The notes below the pieces were generated by a model. That model had not been told where the DNA came from and searched no databases. It saw only the letters and a program-made list of their open reading frames with translations. The position numbers and the translations under genes were made by a program. From contig CM054113.1 in assembly GCA_028673005.1 (NCBI GenBank), positions 41,358,117 to 41,422,116 on the forward strand: 64,000 bases of DNA. Reading direction: 5' to 3'. This DNA comes from Tanypteryx hageni. Lineage: Eukaryota; Arthropoda; Insecta; Odonata; Petaluridae. Positions 13,998-25,265 of this stretch are shown here, piece by piece. Positions within the stretch are counted from its first letter, which is position 1, and each line of letters begins with the position of its first letter.

Positions 13998-14120
13998 CAG
14001 TAGTCCCTCTCCAACCGCGATTTCCAGTATCCGCGGTTTTCCATCTCGCCCCTAAATGTATGCAAAACCATTCATGCTCGCGTATTAAATGTATACAAAA
14101 CCGCTCCAAATTTTTCGGTC
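13998..14120 (+). mobile_element. Pogo/Tigger-like terminal sequence
   Basis: The sequence starts CAGTAGTCCCTCTCCAACCG and soon contains GTATCCGCGGTTTT, the style of terminal repeat typical of pogo/Tigger elements. It begins right after a TA/CA microsatellite, so the usual TA target site is not clean. I found no matching second end downstream and no transposase motif, so this is a truncated or solo end. The 153-codon frame crossing it is not recognisable protein. Confidence 0.5.
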
Positions 14121-15516
14121 TGATTGCCTACATAAGTGCACAGTGTGAATTTCGATATCACAGACTAATAGAAAAGGGGATAAATATAAACTATACAATC
14201 AATAATGCTGTTGCTAACATATTATATTTTAAATTATTTTTTAAGTTTTATGTTAGACCTATAGTTTCGATCAAACTGAACACTCGCAATAACGGAGAAA
14301 ATCCACATGCCTTTTAATTTACGTTTTCTCAAAAATGGCCTACAGTATTATTTACCCCCAGTTCTTTCTCCACACGGCTGTCAATAATGAACAAATGTCG
14401 TCATTATTAAAAAATTAAGTTATAAAAGAGGCTGAAAGCTCTACTAGGTGTAATTAGCTCACTTAAAGAATGGCGGTCCTGTTTAATTGCACTATTATGT
14501 ATTTACATCTCTCTGTTTACTCTTTGCAGTTATTTATTCTGCATAATTTTTTGCATTAATATTTAACCCTCATGTAAATTTGGTAACATCACTCGGATAC
14601 TATCTCCTCTCCTCATTATAGCTATTTTTTATTTTGTTTGTATTTTCTGGTAATAATTTGTCTTTCTCCATTTTGTACTTTGGAAAAAAATCATGTAATG
14701 GCCCCCGATCACCACGGCTTTAATAACGTTATTATACATTATATGTACTCCTTAAATGGCTAAAAAATAGTTTTATTTTACAGATTTCTCATATAATTTT
14801 TATTAAATCGTTTGCCTAAGCACTATCTTCACCAAAGTTGAGAAAAACAAGTGAAAGCATATAACTGAACTTTCATAACAGAATTTTATATAGTTGATAC
14901 CTTTATAGGTATTATTTAGTTGAAGCCGAGTGCGTATGTTAATCATGGATTCCTCTCAAATATATTTGACTAAAATTACTAAATTGAACCTTATAGACGT
15001 GTAAAGAAATCAAACACAGAAATTATAGAAGGGATGAAATGCGGTAAAATTTCTTTAATACATAAACAAATATAAGAAACATCAATTGTTTTGAATTTCC
15101 AGCCGACACTTAAAAAAGCTATCTGCTAAAAACTTTTCTTATTTAATGAAGAATGATACATCAGTTATTAAAATAATTACTAATGTTGTGATATTTTTAA
15201 AGAGACTGCATAATAATATCATCAATAGTTTCCGCGATTTTGATGAATACATGCAATATCGGGAGCACGCAGGCTGGCAAGGCAGTATTGAGGGATTAGC
15301 TGCGGGAATAGAACCCAACTTTATGGCTATGTATGGGCGGAAGAGGACTGTAATCTGCGAACCTCCTCGAAAAAGGAGAAGAGAGCAGGAGGACCTCCCG
15401 CAAAGAATATTATTATATATTAGAATTTAAATGATAACAAATACGATAAATAGAATTTTTAAGCATGTTTTTGTATGCATTATAAGATTTAATGTATGCC
15501 TCTATGTCTCTCAAGG

Positions 15517-15584
<68 letters not shown>

Positions 15585-16592
15585 CTATATATATCACTGT
15601 ACATTACAAAAAATGGCCTTCATTTTTAACCACTTGAAGCATAAGATCAAAATCCGACAAAATGTTTTTAAAAATCATAACACATGATGTATATGGATGT
15701 ACATAAGAATGTATGTATGTATTTCACGTCATAGCGAGTAATTCACCATCTCAATGAGATCGCACCTGGAGGCATCTTCCGACCCAATAAGATATGGCTT
15801 CTTGTTTCCAAGGTATGTTCTCTAAGTGCAGAACTGTGTCCGTTCTGTGAGGTTATATGTGTCGCGGCCATGTAGTGGCTCCTGAAGGAGCAAGCTAATG
15901 CAGGTTACTAGGATCTTCCTTCATCTCAACTCTCAATTTTCCCTTGCGCATACACCACTACTTCCGCTTTTCCTTCGCTGAGCATGTGAGGATTATCCGT
16001 TGGACACATACGCCTCGCGTATTTAAGGAAACTTAGCCGCAAACATTAACTTCCCTTAACGAGCCTTTCTCTTAGTAACTGTCTTGACTAGGTAATGCAT
16101 AAAATGTATGATCATGAAATCTGTTTGACTATGATCATCTTGTGAACGAAATATGTAAAATATAGGTTTAAAATAAGTGATTGGTTAGTACAAGACATCC
16201 TAGTTTCTATTTATACGAATGAATATTACATTAAAAATGAGTAGTATAAATTAATCATTGGTGAGATTTAATTATAGATATGCATTAAAAGGTTTCGATC
16301 ATTCCGTCTCGACCAATGACTTCCAAAAATTAACTCTCGATCCCGGATTGCAGCTGTAACGAAGATAATTCTAAAAGCCACGAAACGTTTGGGAAAGCCG
16401 CGTTATCATTTCGGCTATAAATCAGTGGCGACCTACCGCTCTTTGTTTCTTGGCTATTTTTAGATTAATTATGGATGAGACACTACGTCTGCTAAGTTGT
16501 GGGTAAATACGCATATAGATCTTCTCAATCGATGGGAGGATTAGAGTTTACATCAATGTGAGCATATGCCTGTATGCAGTGAACGTATAAAG
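14121..16592. other. AT-rich DNA with one (TA)n array
   Basis: No gene is recognised. A 94-codon frame at 15146-15430 has an Arg-rich tail but no known motif and ends just before (TA)n at 15520-15582. From 15720 to 16080 the base composition is more balanced, with a small hairpin around GGCTCCTGAAGGAGC near 15870. Confidence 0.45.
15520..15582. repeat. (TA)n microsatellite
   Basis: An uninterrupted TA run of about 63 bases. Tyr-Ile repeat frames here are artefacts of the repeat. Confidence 0.95.
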
Positions 16593-16923
16593 CAGGGGTG
16601 GGCAAGCTTCTTACGAGGTGGGCTGTATTTAACAGTTGCGGGTGCTTAGTTGAGGCGCATTAACTGACTCAAATGCTTAGACGGTCCGCATTAGGGATTA
16701 CATCCGAAGTTAATTGAGAGAATGCGAAGGACCTTTTAGTGAAAATCAACAATTAATAATAATTTAGCCTGATAACTTCACCATAGATGGTTTCCGGTCA
16801 TAATTTTAACAAACAGTATGATATTATAGATTTTAAATTTCACAGTTAGCTTTCTTAATGACATTACGGACCGCATAAAATGCTCACGCGAGCCTTATGT
16901 GGCCCGTAATTTCCCCATTCCTG
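16593..16923. mobile_element. hAT-like non-autonomous element, diverged
   Basis: It begins CAGGGGTGGGCAAGCTT and ends CCCCATTCCTG, an imperfect inverted match to the start. The CAGGGGTGGGCAAR start and the GGCCCGTAAT near the right end are typical of hAT-type elements. It is about 331 bases with no open frame. The 8-base flanks (16585-16592 and 16924-16931) do not match, so the target duplication has decayed or the right end is misplaced. The element at 46059 has a similar start. Confidence 0.55.
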
Positions 16924-18125
16924 AGACCGACGTTTCCCATCGTTTTACAAGAGGGAAGAAGTTGTGTAGGTCGCATAAGATTAAGGAGGCAAAGTAGTAG
17001 AGGTTGCCAAGTTTTAGGATACAAACGTATTTGAAAATGCGGCGCTTACACGAAGTTTTATTGTGTCCCAATTTGTCTTCGGCTTATTAATTGCACTAAA
17101 ATTCCTTATTATACTGCTTTCAAATTAGAAATAAGGTAAGTTCTTTTCACAAAATTTATAATTAAAAATTTTCATAGTAAATGGTCCAAAACGCACTAAT
17201 AAAACGAGGTTTCAAGCAGAACGACCAAAATCAATCAAATTATGAGTGTATAAAATTATCGGCAAATCTTCGAAGTTTCCCTTATTCGGATTTCCTACCA
17301 AAAAGCCTTGGTCGATCAATGCGTTGCAATTATAAATGAATTTAAATTACCGACAACGTACATACGCCATTTCAATACATATTTCCCTAAGGAGAAAACA
17401 ACGAAGCTGAAGACAGAATATGTTGGGAACTAAATAAATAGGAAAAAATCAAGCGTCTGTCCCAATATACCCTGTAATTTTGTTAAATTTAATGGTGTAT
17501 ATTCTCCCAAGAGAAAAACGTTGGCAAAATAAAGCCTGGTAAACATTAAATTTTCATGGAACTTTTAATTAATTTAAACATGATAAAGTCCCTAATAGAT
17601 TACCTGGAGCATAGGACGTATAACGCACGAAAACAAACGCTCCCTGACGGAGAACAAATAGCTTTAAAATATCGAAAAAGTAGCATGAGATAAGGGAAGA
17701 ATAAAAAACCGCATTTACCTACACCCAGCGAACGAATTGATAAACGAAATCTATAAGAGAAAATATAACACTCGCGGAGTATTTAATTCAGTGAACTTTG
17801 AATTCCATCATTTGAGTCGCACATCTGTTCGAATTGGTTACCTTTTCCCACAATTAAACACGCAGTATTCGGAATAGGATCACGGAAGGAGACGCCGGTG
17901 GCTCAAACATGTACTCCTACGCCCACGACGAAGTCGGAGAGAAAGAGAGGGGAAGAAAAAATATCCGCGAGCAGCCGGCATTAGCCTACTCCCGCGAAAT
18001 GGACCAGCGTGCTACAATGGCTTTAAATCTCTCGCGCCAAAGGACGTAGTGCTGTTAAAACGGCCACTCTCCTCCAGGCGCACAATAGGTGCACGGTGAT
18101 TATATCCAGGTTGGAAAATCCTCCA
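16924..18125. other. Unrecognised AT-rich DNA
   Basis: No open frame, transposon end or RNA gene is recognised. The last 250 bases are more balanced in composition. Confidence 0.5.
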
Positions 18126-18200
18126 CCGCCTACGGGATTAGAACCCGGTTCCGACGCGCGAGGATCTGAGGCGCCCTAAACCTTCGCGCGGCCTCAGATT
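18126..18200 (-). repeat. tRNA-derived SINE-like segment
   Basis: On the minus strand an A-box-like region (GAGGCCGCGCGAAGG, then TTTAGGGCGCC) is followed by a B-box with one mismatch to the consensus (GGTTCTAATCC, plus positions 18135-18145). Spacing fits a pol III promoter. The arrangement of a GCGCGG run, then GGCGCC, then CAGATCCTCGCGCGTCGG, resembles tRNA-headed insect SINEs. Neither the tail nor the target duplications could be placed. Confidence 0.5.
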
Positions 18201-19789
18201 TTCTGAATAAAATGAAACGGAAAACGTTAAGCTCGTGGAGTAAACCGCGCCACCAAAGCCAAGAGTGGGGAGGGCTGAGAAGTAGGTTTATGTGACAAAT
18301 AGGCTTAGGTGGGACAAACACGTGATGCCTTAATTGGCTATGGTCTTACGTCCGCTAAAACGTGAATAACCAAAGTTGGGTCAGCAGGACGAGTTAAATG
18401 AGGGATGGGAATAACGTCGTCATGGAGAGACTGAGCATAATACCCTTCAAAAGAAAGAAATATCGCAATTTCCGCTCATAAACTTACACATAGATATTTC
18501 GGTTTATGTCTTCAGTGGGGTGATATATGGCGCGTGCTCGCGAATTTAATGATTTGTGTACGGCGCCTTTAAAAAAATCGTGGCGGATTTTTAATTACCT
18601 CGACAAAGTTAAAATACGCGCTGGCTTGAATAAGGCTCTAAATTAATGATCCCCATTTAATGAGTGGTATTCCGTGGAAGAATAAAAATAGGTTAATCCT
18701 AATGAATGCGAATTTTTTTTCAGAAGAAGCTGGTACGGGGTCACGAAAACTTAATGTGATAGCGATTGGAGGAGAATTCGATCAACGACTTAATAATATA
18801 AGTATTACTCTTGACAGAAATTTCTTTTTTAATATTCTACTTTTTAGCGGACTTCATCTATATAAATAAAGGGATAACTTAAAAACTACTGTACTTCAAT
18901 ATTCCTTACGACTTTTCTCAAATTCATTGAAAGAAATTTATGTTCCATTGTAAAATACATATTTTTTTTCAGATGTTCGAAACGTTTAATATAGAGGATT
19001 GAGGATTTTACGGCAGTTTTACGCAACAAACATAAAAGTAAAGGGAAGAGCCATATTAATGAAAACCAAATCTTTCTTTATATTTTGAACAGTCATGAAT
19101 TTCGTTTTAAGAAATCGAATGTAATAAAATTTCGAATGCACTGTCAACTTCACGCTTTCCACGAGTAACATTTTGGATATAAATAGCAACTCTGGTCGTC
19201 ACTCTGGCCATCTTTGTAAAACAGATCAAGAAATGTTTCCACATCGAAGAAATTGCGCTCTTGAAATAATCCAAAGACGTCGATCTTTAAAAGAGAAACA
19301 CACTGAAAGATCAACATCCGATACCTTTATCAAAATAATGGATTTTCCATCGTACTTCCTCTCACAGAAACCTATTCTTATAAAGTGGTTGTTATTCTCC
19401 ACAAAGCCGTCCCGCACAGGATCCAATCGCCAGAACGGTCTCTTTACTTTCACTCCATTAATTGCGTGGGTGAGATAGGGATAAATGAGCAGAAAGAGAA
19501 AAATAAAGCGTTCCCGACTGAACTTACACAGGCACATACACACACACAGGCATGCAAACGCACCAAAGTTCCGCTAACCTCACATTTCGTCAACGTTGAA
19601 CACCGTTACACACCACCTTCCTCGATCTCATACCTCCCCCTTCTCCACCCTCTCTATTCTCTCTTTATCCCTTTCCTTTCTCTTTCTCTCCCCTTCGATT
19701 CGAACCTTAAAAAATTTCTACCATCCTCTCTCCTCAGTCCGTTCAAGTCCTTTACGACTTCGCGTGAGATTCACGTGAAGATATAAGCG
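18201..19789. other. AT-rich DNA, pyrimidine-rich at its end
   Basis: No recognised gene. Frames of about 100-130 codons at 19173-19786 lie on both strands and run into a pyrimidine-rich stretch (about 19595-19745), so I do not support them as coding. Confidence 0.45.
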
Positions 19790-20700
19790 TAGAGCAAAAG
19801 GCGACCGGGAGCCGCCTCCGTCGGCCACCACGCCAATACCGAGCGGAGAGGAAAATAGGGAGGGAAAATAGAGAGGGAGGTCGTGAGAACGTGTAACGGG
19901 GAGTTAGGGAGAGCGGGTTGAGTGGATGGGACGTGGAGAGGTAGAGAACACGCGTGCGTGAGCCAAGGTCGAACCCCCTAAACGTGCGTCCGTGCGTGTT
20001 ATGGCGGTCCGTAGCGTGCTAACGACGTGTCTCCCGGCGAATCGATACGACAGAGCTGCCAACCGTGGAGGGTTTGAAGGATGTTTTCCTCCTCTCGGAC
20101 GAAAGGAGCGAGAACGAGAATGGTATGAGGTAACGGCGGTCGCATAACCAGAGATTCATGACATAAAACGTTCATTATTATTTATTAGTCAATCGGACGG
20201 AAAAAGAAATGTATATATTCGTTCCTTTTTTTAACCATTCGAAGAGCCTAGATTCTCGATCGCCGGAGTTTTGCGACGATCTAGGTGCTGATGCGTTTTC
20301 GTAGGGGAAGGCGATTGATGATCACGAGGGAGGCATGAGGCAGTCTATTCCCACGTGTACAACTCCGTTTCGACGCTATTTTTTTATTGGAGTTTAACGC
20401 AAGCGGGTGGAAAAGAGACAAAGGGTTGTTTACGGCACGAGTGACGCGCTATCTCTTTCAATCCCTCAGATGAAAAAGCGTGCCTAATACGCAGTTTTCG
20501 TTTTTTTCTCTCTGACGTTGATTGGTCGCCGCTTTAGCGCCCTCTAGTCTTAATTCCCTGTCCCCCGGAGCGGTGAACGATTCGGTTGTCAAAAGCTATC
20601 ACCGTCGCGGTATACAGAAAAATAAACGGGAGATTATACGCGTGTACCGAATGTGCTGGCGAATTCTACGAACGTCCTCGCAAAAAGGGCTAAAATCTGG
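19790..20700. other. CpG-rich patch, possible promoter or exon region
   Basis: Composition changes from AT-rich to GC-balanced with many CpG dinucleotides, especially 19790-20130 and 20500-20680. No repeat signature and no convincing open frame is seen; the longest here is 63 codons at 20522-20713. This is the kind of patch that can mark a transcription start in insects, but nothing in the sequence proves it. Confidence 0.3.
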
Positions 20701-20713
20701 GGAGAAATATTGA

Positions 20714-21667
20714 TACCGATAGAAACAACTATCTAAATTATTTCAAAGCACTTGGATACAAAAATGTATTCATGAAGTTAGAAGTTACTTTAAATTAAGG
20801 TACTTCAAAAGTTTCACCGGTTTTAAAGCAAAATATGTATTCATACAATGCATATTGTATGAGGATTTGTAGAAACTTATTAGGTCGAGTTTGATGGTCA
20901 CGCACTGACGCGTTTGAAAATGCAAATTCCCTTCGTTCTGGTTCTTATTTTAAGTGAAACGACAGCATTAAAAAAATAATCACCACTAATGTTGAATCGA
21001 CATTCATTCAAAAAAGAAATCTCGCCTTTTGTCACGACGTAGAAGCACGAATCACTGAAATTCCCTAATCTTTGCATAATGATTGTATAATAATGGCATC
21101 AAAACAGACAAATCTTGAATGACTCGTCAAAATTAAACGCGAAAATTACAGTTTGAGTGAAAATTATGCACCGTCATCAAATGATCGGACTCGACCACAT
21201 TAAAAATACTATTTATGAACAAAGCAAAATCAGCGATAAAAGAAACAAGGAATAAAATTGCTGATCTAGAATAGCTATTCTTATGAACTTTCAGTCATAA
21301 ATCATACCTATCACGCTAAAGCGATACAAACTTGGTAAAAATAGCACCGATTCTGAAATTATAATTTCGCATTAACACTCGTTGCTTCATCATCATTTTT
21401 ATGCAGCGAAGGTTTATTACAATGAACACACCATGTACTATTGATAAGGCGAGAAGCTGGAGAGAATAAATTGAAATGGAAGCAGTTGGAATGTTATGAA
21501 AGTTGAATATTAGGAGAAAATAGCATATTTGCTAACTACGTGCATGAAAACATAGGGCAATTGTAGCCACAAAACTTGGACACATTGGCTGTAATTTCCT
21601 CTTCATTAGTGCTGTATAACCAGTTTAGCAGCGTGTAGATATACTCATATAAGTATATATATATATA
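20714..21667. other. AT-rich DNA before the mariner locus
   Basis: No gene or element recognised. A small hairpin with 8-base arms (CATACAAT and ATTGTATG) is at 20842-20861. Confidence 0.5.
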
Positions 21668-21711
21668 TTATTTTTTACGAAAAGTTTGCATTTACTTATT
21701 GACTCCTCCTC

Positions 21712-21712
<1 letters not shown>
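21668..21712 (-). mobile_element. Solo mariner end, copy 1
   Basis: These 45 bases are the exact reverse complement of 21844-21888, the transposase-3' end of the nearby mariner. It is embedded in (TA)n on both sides. The match runs past the 28-base terminal repeat, so it derives from this specific end and not from the other one. Confidence 0.9.
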
Positions 21713-21746
<34 letters not shown>

Positions 21747-21751
<5 letters not shown>

Positions 21752-21790
21752 TTTTACGAAAAGTTTGCATTTACTTATTGACTCCTCCTC

Positions 21791-21791
<1 letters not shown>
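21747..21791 (-). mobile_element. Solo mariner end, copy 2
   Basis: Identical over 45 bases to the copy at 21668-21712, in the same orientation, separated by about 34 bases of (TA)n. It is followed by a short GT run and (TA)n, then faces the intact end at 21844 in inverted orientation, making a large interrupted palindrome. Confidence 0.9.
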
Positions 21792-21843
<52 letters not shown>

Positions 21844-21844
<1 letters not shown>

Positions 21845-23145
21845 GAGGAGGAGTCAATAAGTAAATGCAAACTTTTCGTAAAAAATAATAACATAATTTA
21901 TAAAAATGAAACCGACTATTTTTCTACATAATTCCCTATCGTTTGTTTACAAAGATTCCACTGTTTAGGAAGCTTCCGTATACCTTCAAAAAAGAATGAT
22001 TTCGGCTGTGCAACGAGCCACAAATGCACGGCATCTTTTAGTTCATAATCATCGCTGAATCTGTCCTCGAAGATGTTCTTTCAGTTGTCCAAATAGGTGA
22101 TAGTCGCATGGTGAGAGATACGGACTGTAGGCCGGGTGGTCCAAAACCTCGAACTTCATATTTTATAGTGTTTCCATAATTTTTCGCAGCGGTGTGAGGA
22201 CGTGCGTTGTCATAAAACAAAATCAAGCCATTTTCAGCATTCCTCTACGTTTCGTACGAACTGCCGGCTTCAAATGGTTCAGAAGCATGTAACTGTAATT
22301 TTGAGCAATTACTGTAGTACCCCTCTCCAGATAATGCTCGACAATTACTCCCTTCGAGTCCCAGAACACTGTAAGCATTAGTTTTCCGGCAGACGGAACA
22401 ACCTTGAATTTCTTGACAGTTGGCGAGGTCGGATGTTTCCAATGCATGCTTTTACGTCGTCCTTCAGGGTCAAAGTAATGAACCCATGTTTCGTCACAAG
22501 TCACAATGCGATCTAAGAATGCTTCCTTCTCCTTATTAAATCGATCGAAGTGCCTCAAACAGATTCTGGACGATTCAGCTTGTTGATCTGTGAGTTCTCT
22601 AGGAACCCACCTAGCACAAACTTTGTGGAACCCAAGAGTATCATGGACAATTTTATGAGCAGAACCATGGCTAATTCCCAAATCTGTGGCTATTTCATCA
22701 ATAGTAAGACGTCGGTTATCAAGAATCTGCTTTCTTACTGCTTCAACAATGTTGTCAATTGTTGCTGTTGAAGGTCGTCCTTCCCGCGCTTCAACACCAA
22801 GATTTGTACGGCCCTCTTTAAACCATTCTATCCATTTGTAGACACTGCGTTTGGGCAAAATATTATCACCATATTGTTCAGACATTTTTCTGTAAATTTC
22901 CGCCCCTTTTACTCCTTCCGACCACAAGAATCGAATCACACCGTGTTGTTCTTCTTTGGTGCAAACACGTAGTGGAGCAGACATGTTTAACAAGCAACAG
23001 TTACGAGACAACTGAATTAACGAACGCGATATCACGCATGTGTAGTATGCAAATATAGAGATACATTGCTGCAAAGTTTCAAGAATTTAGCTACAATGTG
23101 TAACAAAATATTAACAATTTGCAATTACTTATTGACTCCCCCTCG
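21844..23145 (-). mobile_element. Mariner element (DD34D), 1.3 kb
   Basis: Terminal inverted repeats of 28 bases (26 matching) start CGAGGAGGAGTCAATAAGTA at the left and CGAGGGGGAGTCAATAAGTA on the minus strand at the right. Length is 1302 bases, usual for mariner. The left end abuts TA at 21842-21843. On the right TG separates the end from the next TA, so the target duplication is not perfectly preserved. The element sits within (TA)n on both sides, as expected for a TA-targeting transposon. It carries one transposase frame, now broken. Confidence 0.93.
21916..22984 (-). pseudogene. Mariner transposase, frameshifted
   Basis: The transposase cuts and pastes its own element at TA sites. The frame starts at the MSAPLR methionine (22984), although the open frame extends 30 codons further upstream, and runs intact for 253 codons. 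Residues 10-115 hold the paired helix-turn-helix DNA-binding region (KRSVYKWIEWF, then GISHGSAHKI). The linker motif WVPRELT is at 126-132 and the first catalytic Asp at 164 in TCDETW. A frameshift near 22225 precedes the second Asp (YDNARPHTA); another near 22155 precedes the third (SPCDYHLFG, after YSPYLSP in place of the usual YSPDLAP); a third near 22055 precedes the C-terminal part, which ends at 21916. About 34 residues separate the second and third Asp once the shift is allowed for, giving DD34D. All three catalytic residues survive, but three shifts make the gene non-functional unless they are sequencing errors. Confidence 0.93.
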
Positions 23146-23351
23146 TGTATATATATAATCGTAATAGCTATTGGAACACATGACCCCAAGTGTCGTTTTA
23201 TTTTTTCGTTCACATTAAAACTAAAATTTGATATTAGAGTGCTCTTTTTATGCTGAACTTTGCCCAATGCATCTCGAATGAGTCTAATTGAAAAACTACT
23301 TATCATAAGTTAATTGTAAAATATTTGTGAGAAAAAACATTCAGCTTCATG

Positions 23352-23408
<57 letters not shown>

Positions 23409-24559
23409 ATTATAAATATGTGTAAATATTTCATCAACCGAGGAGTCTAATTTAAATTACTTCGAATAAGCAAGCTTATGATCGAATAATTGTTCCAAAA
23501 AAAATTCAAATAGACTGCACATGTTATGTAACGCAGCTGCCAAATAAGCTAATAAGACAAACATAACAGGCTTTCCGAGGGAGAGATTTGCATCTAAAGC
23601 GAGTATAAGAGCACGCAAGTTAGCGGCTCTCGACTATTTTTTCCCTTCGAATCCTTGGTTGTTTTTTGTGTCGTCGATTTTTCTCCTGCCTCGTAATTAC
23701 TCTCCCCCTCATTTCCCCTCGACCTCTCTTTCTCTCGCTTTAAATACCATTTTCGTCTAATCCGCCCGACTTTAAACGATGTAAATTTTCCAAAACGATC
23801 ACCGAAAAACTCGTGGAATCGAAGCAATAAGATGTTTTAAAGGCATTTGGCGAGTGGCAAAATTATTCAATTTTGTATTTGTTCGTTAGAATTCGAATAA
23901 AATGGAATTCTGATGAGTTTTCAAAAGAACCAACGAACACATTTCGTGGATAATAGCTAAATATTTTATTTAATTCTAGGTAAACGTGAGTACGCTACTC
24001 AAGAAGATTTTGATATAAATAAAATTTCACAGCCGATACACATACAATATTCATACATATATGAAGCGCTCAACGCAAAAGTGGCGAAAAGAAAGGAATG
24101 GAATAGTCCACTTTTGCATATAACCTTTTATGCATAACCTCTTAAGTGGGGTAAGCGTCCGTGGACGCGCTTCAGTATTTATCCAAAGAGAAACTTTTGA
24201 CGATTTTGCTGAATATATTTTGGCGAGTGGCTCAGACCAGCTTTGTATTTTTTAGTTAACACAATGCGATTTTCGAGGAAGCATAAACTATTAAAGTATA
24301 AATTTTGTGGCTTAGGCGCTGAGAGCCTCCTACATACATTTCTTTATACAGAAAACGTTTGATTACCCTGTTTCATGCCCGACCTATTTATTTTTCAAAT
24401 ATAATAATAACTTTTAGAACCATTAATTTAAAATGACACTAAAGGTCAGAACAAAAATCCAAGCAGACGTATCACGCACGGAGGTGGCAAAGCATTCAAA
24501 AACATCCTTATCCACCTTAGGAGGTCGGGGAGAGCGTTGACGCGATTATGGGAACGTAG
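23146..24559. other. AT-rich DNA with (TA)n
   Basis: (TA)n occupies 23353-23405. The rest shows no gene. A 77-codon minus-strand frame at 23594-23827 is charged and low-complexity without a motif. Confidence 0.5.
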
Positions 24560-25265
24560 GGCGCGTAACCAGCAAAACGTTTGAGTGGAGAGACGCACGA
24601 ACGAGAAGGCCGAATTATAAGAATGGGGCGAGAGATAAAGGGAGAGAGAAAAATGACGAAGGATTTTGAAGGTCGGTCGTGTCCTTCTTGGGGAGGGCAG
24701 AGAGAGGTCGTAAGAGGTCAGTTTATATATAATAGGAGAAATAGAGGGAGGATGAGGAAAAAATGATAGGGGAGAGGAAGGGAGAGAGGTTAAATAGGAA
24801 AAGACAGTTTGGTTGGATATATCACGGGAGACATGGGGAGGGGAGGGAAGGGGGAGGGAGAGGAGATGGAGGGAGAAGGAGGAGTAAGAGGAGAAGGGTT
24901 AGCCTACTTGGGGCTCCCCCACGAACATTCCGACCAACAATAGTCTAGCTTCCCGTTTCACTCCTAACGGCCGCATTGGGACCCAACAATGGGGTGATTG
25001 TTAAGCGGGCGGAGGCATATTAAGGATCAGCACGACGGAAGCTGCGATGCCATAGGAATAATAATGAAAGATAGAGTGGGGGTGATGGGGGGAGGAAGAG
25101 AGGTTAAAGGGAAGGAGAGAGGGCGGGTTAGGAGAGAGTATAAGGGAAAGAAAGAGGGTAAACCAAACTCTCTAACAGATACATGGAGAATGAGGATGAG
25201 GCCTTTTTTGGAGGAAGGTGGGGAGGAAGAAGAGGAGAGAGATAGGGACGGAGGTATATAAAGCC
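24560..25265 (+). repeat. Purine-rich block
   Basis: The plus strand is dominated by G and A (GGGAGAGAGG-type runs), with a more balanced patch at about 24900-25030. Gly/Arg/Glu-rich frames on the plus strand and Ser/Leu/Pro-rich ones on the minus strand follow from the composition and are not supported as genes. Confidence 0.75.

Noticed and set aside
22550..22771. Plus-strand 73-codon frame
   Set aside because: It is the shadow of the transposase gene on the opposite strand.
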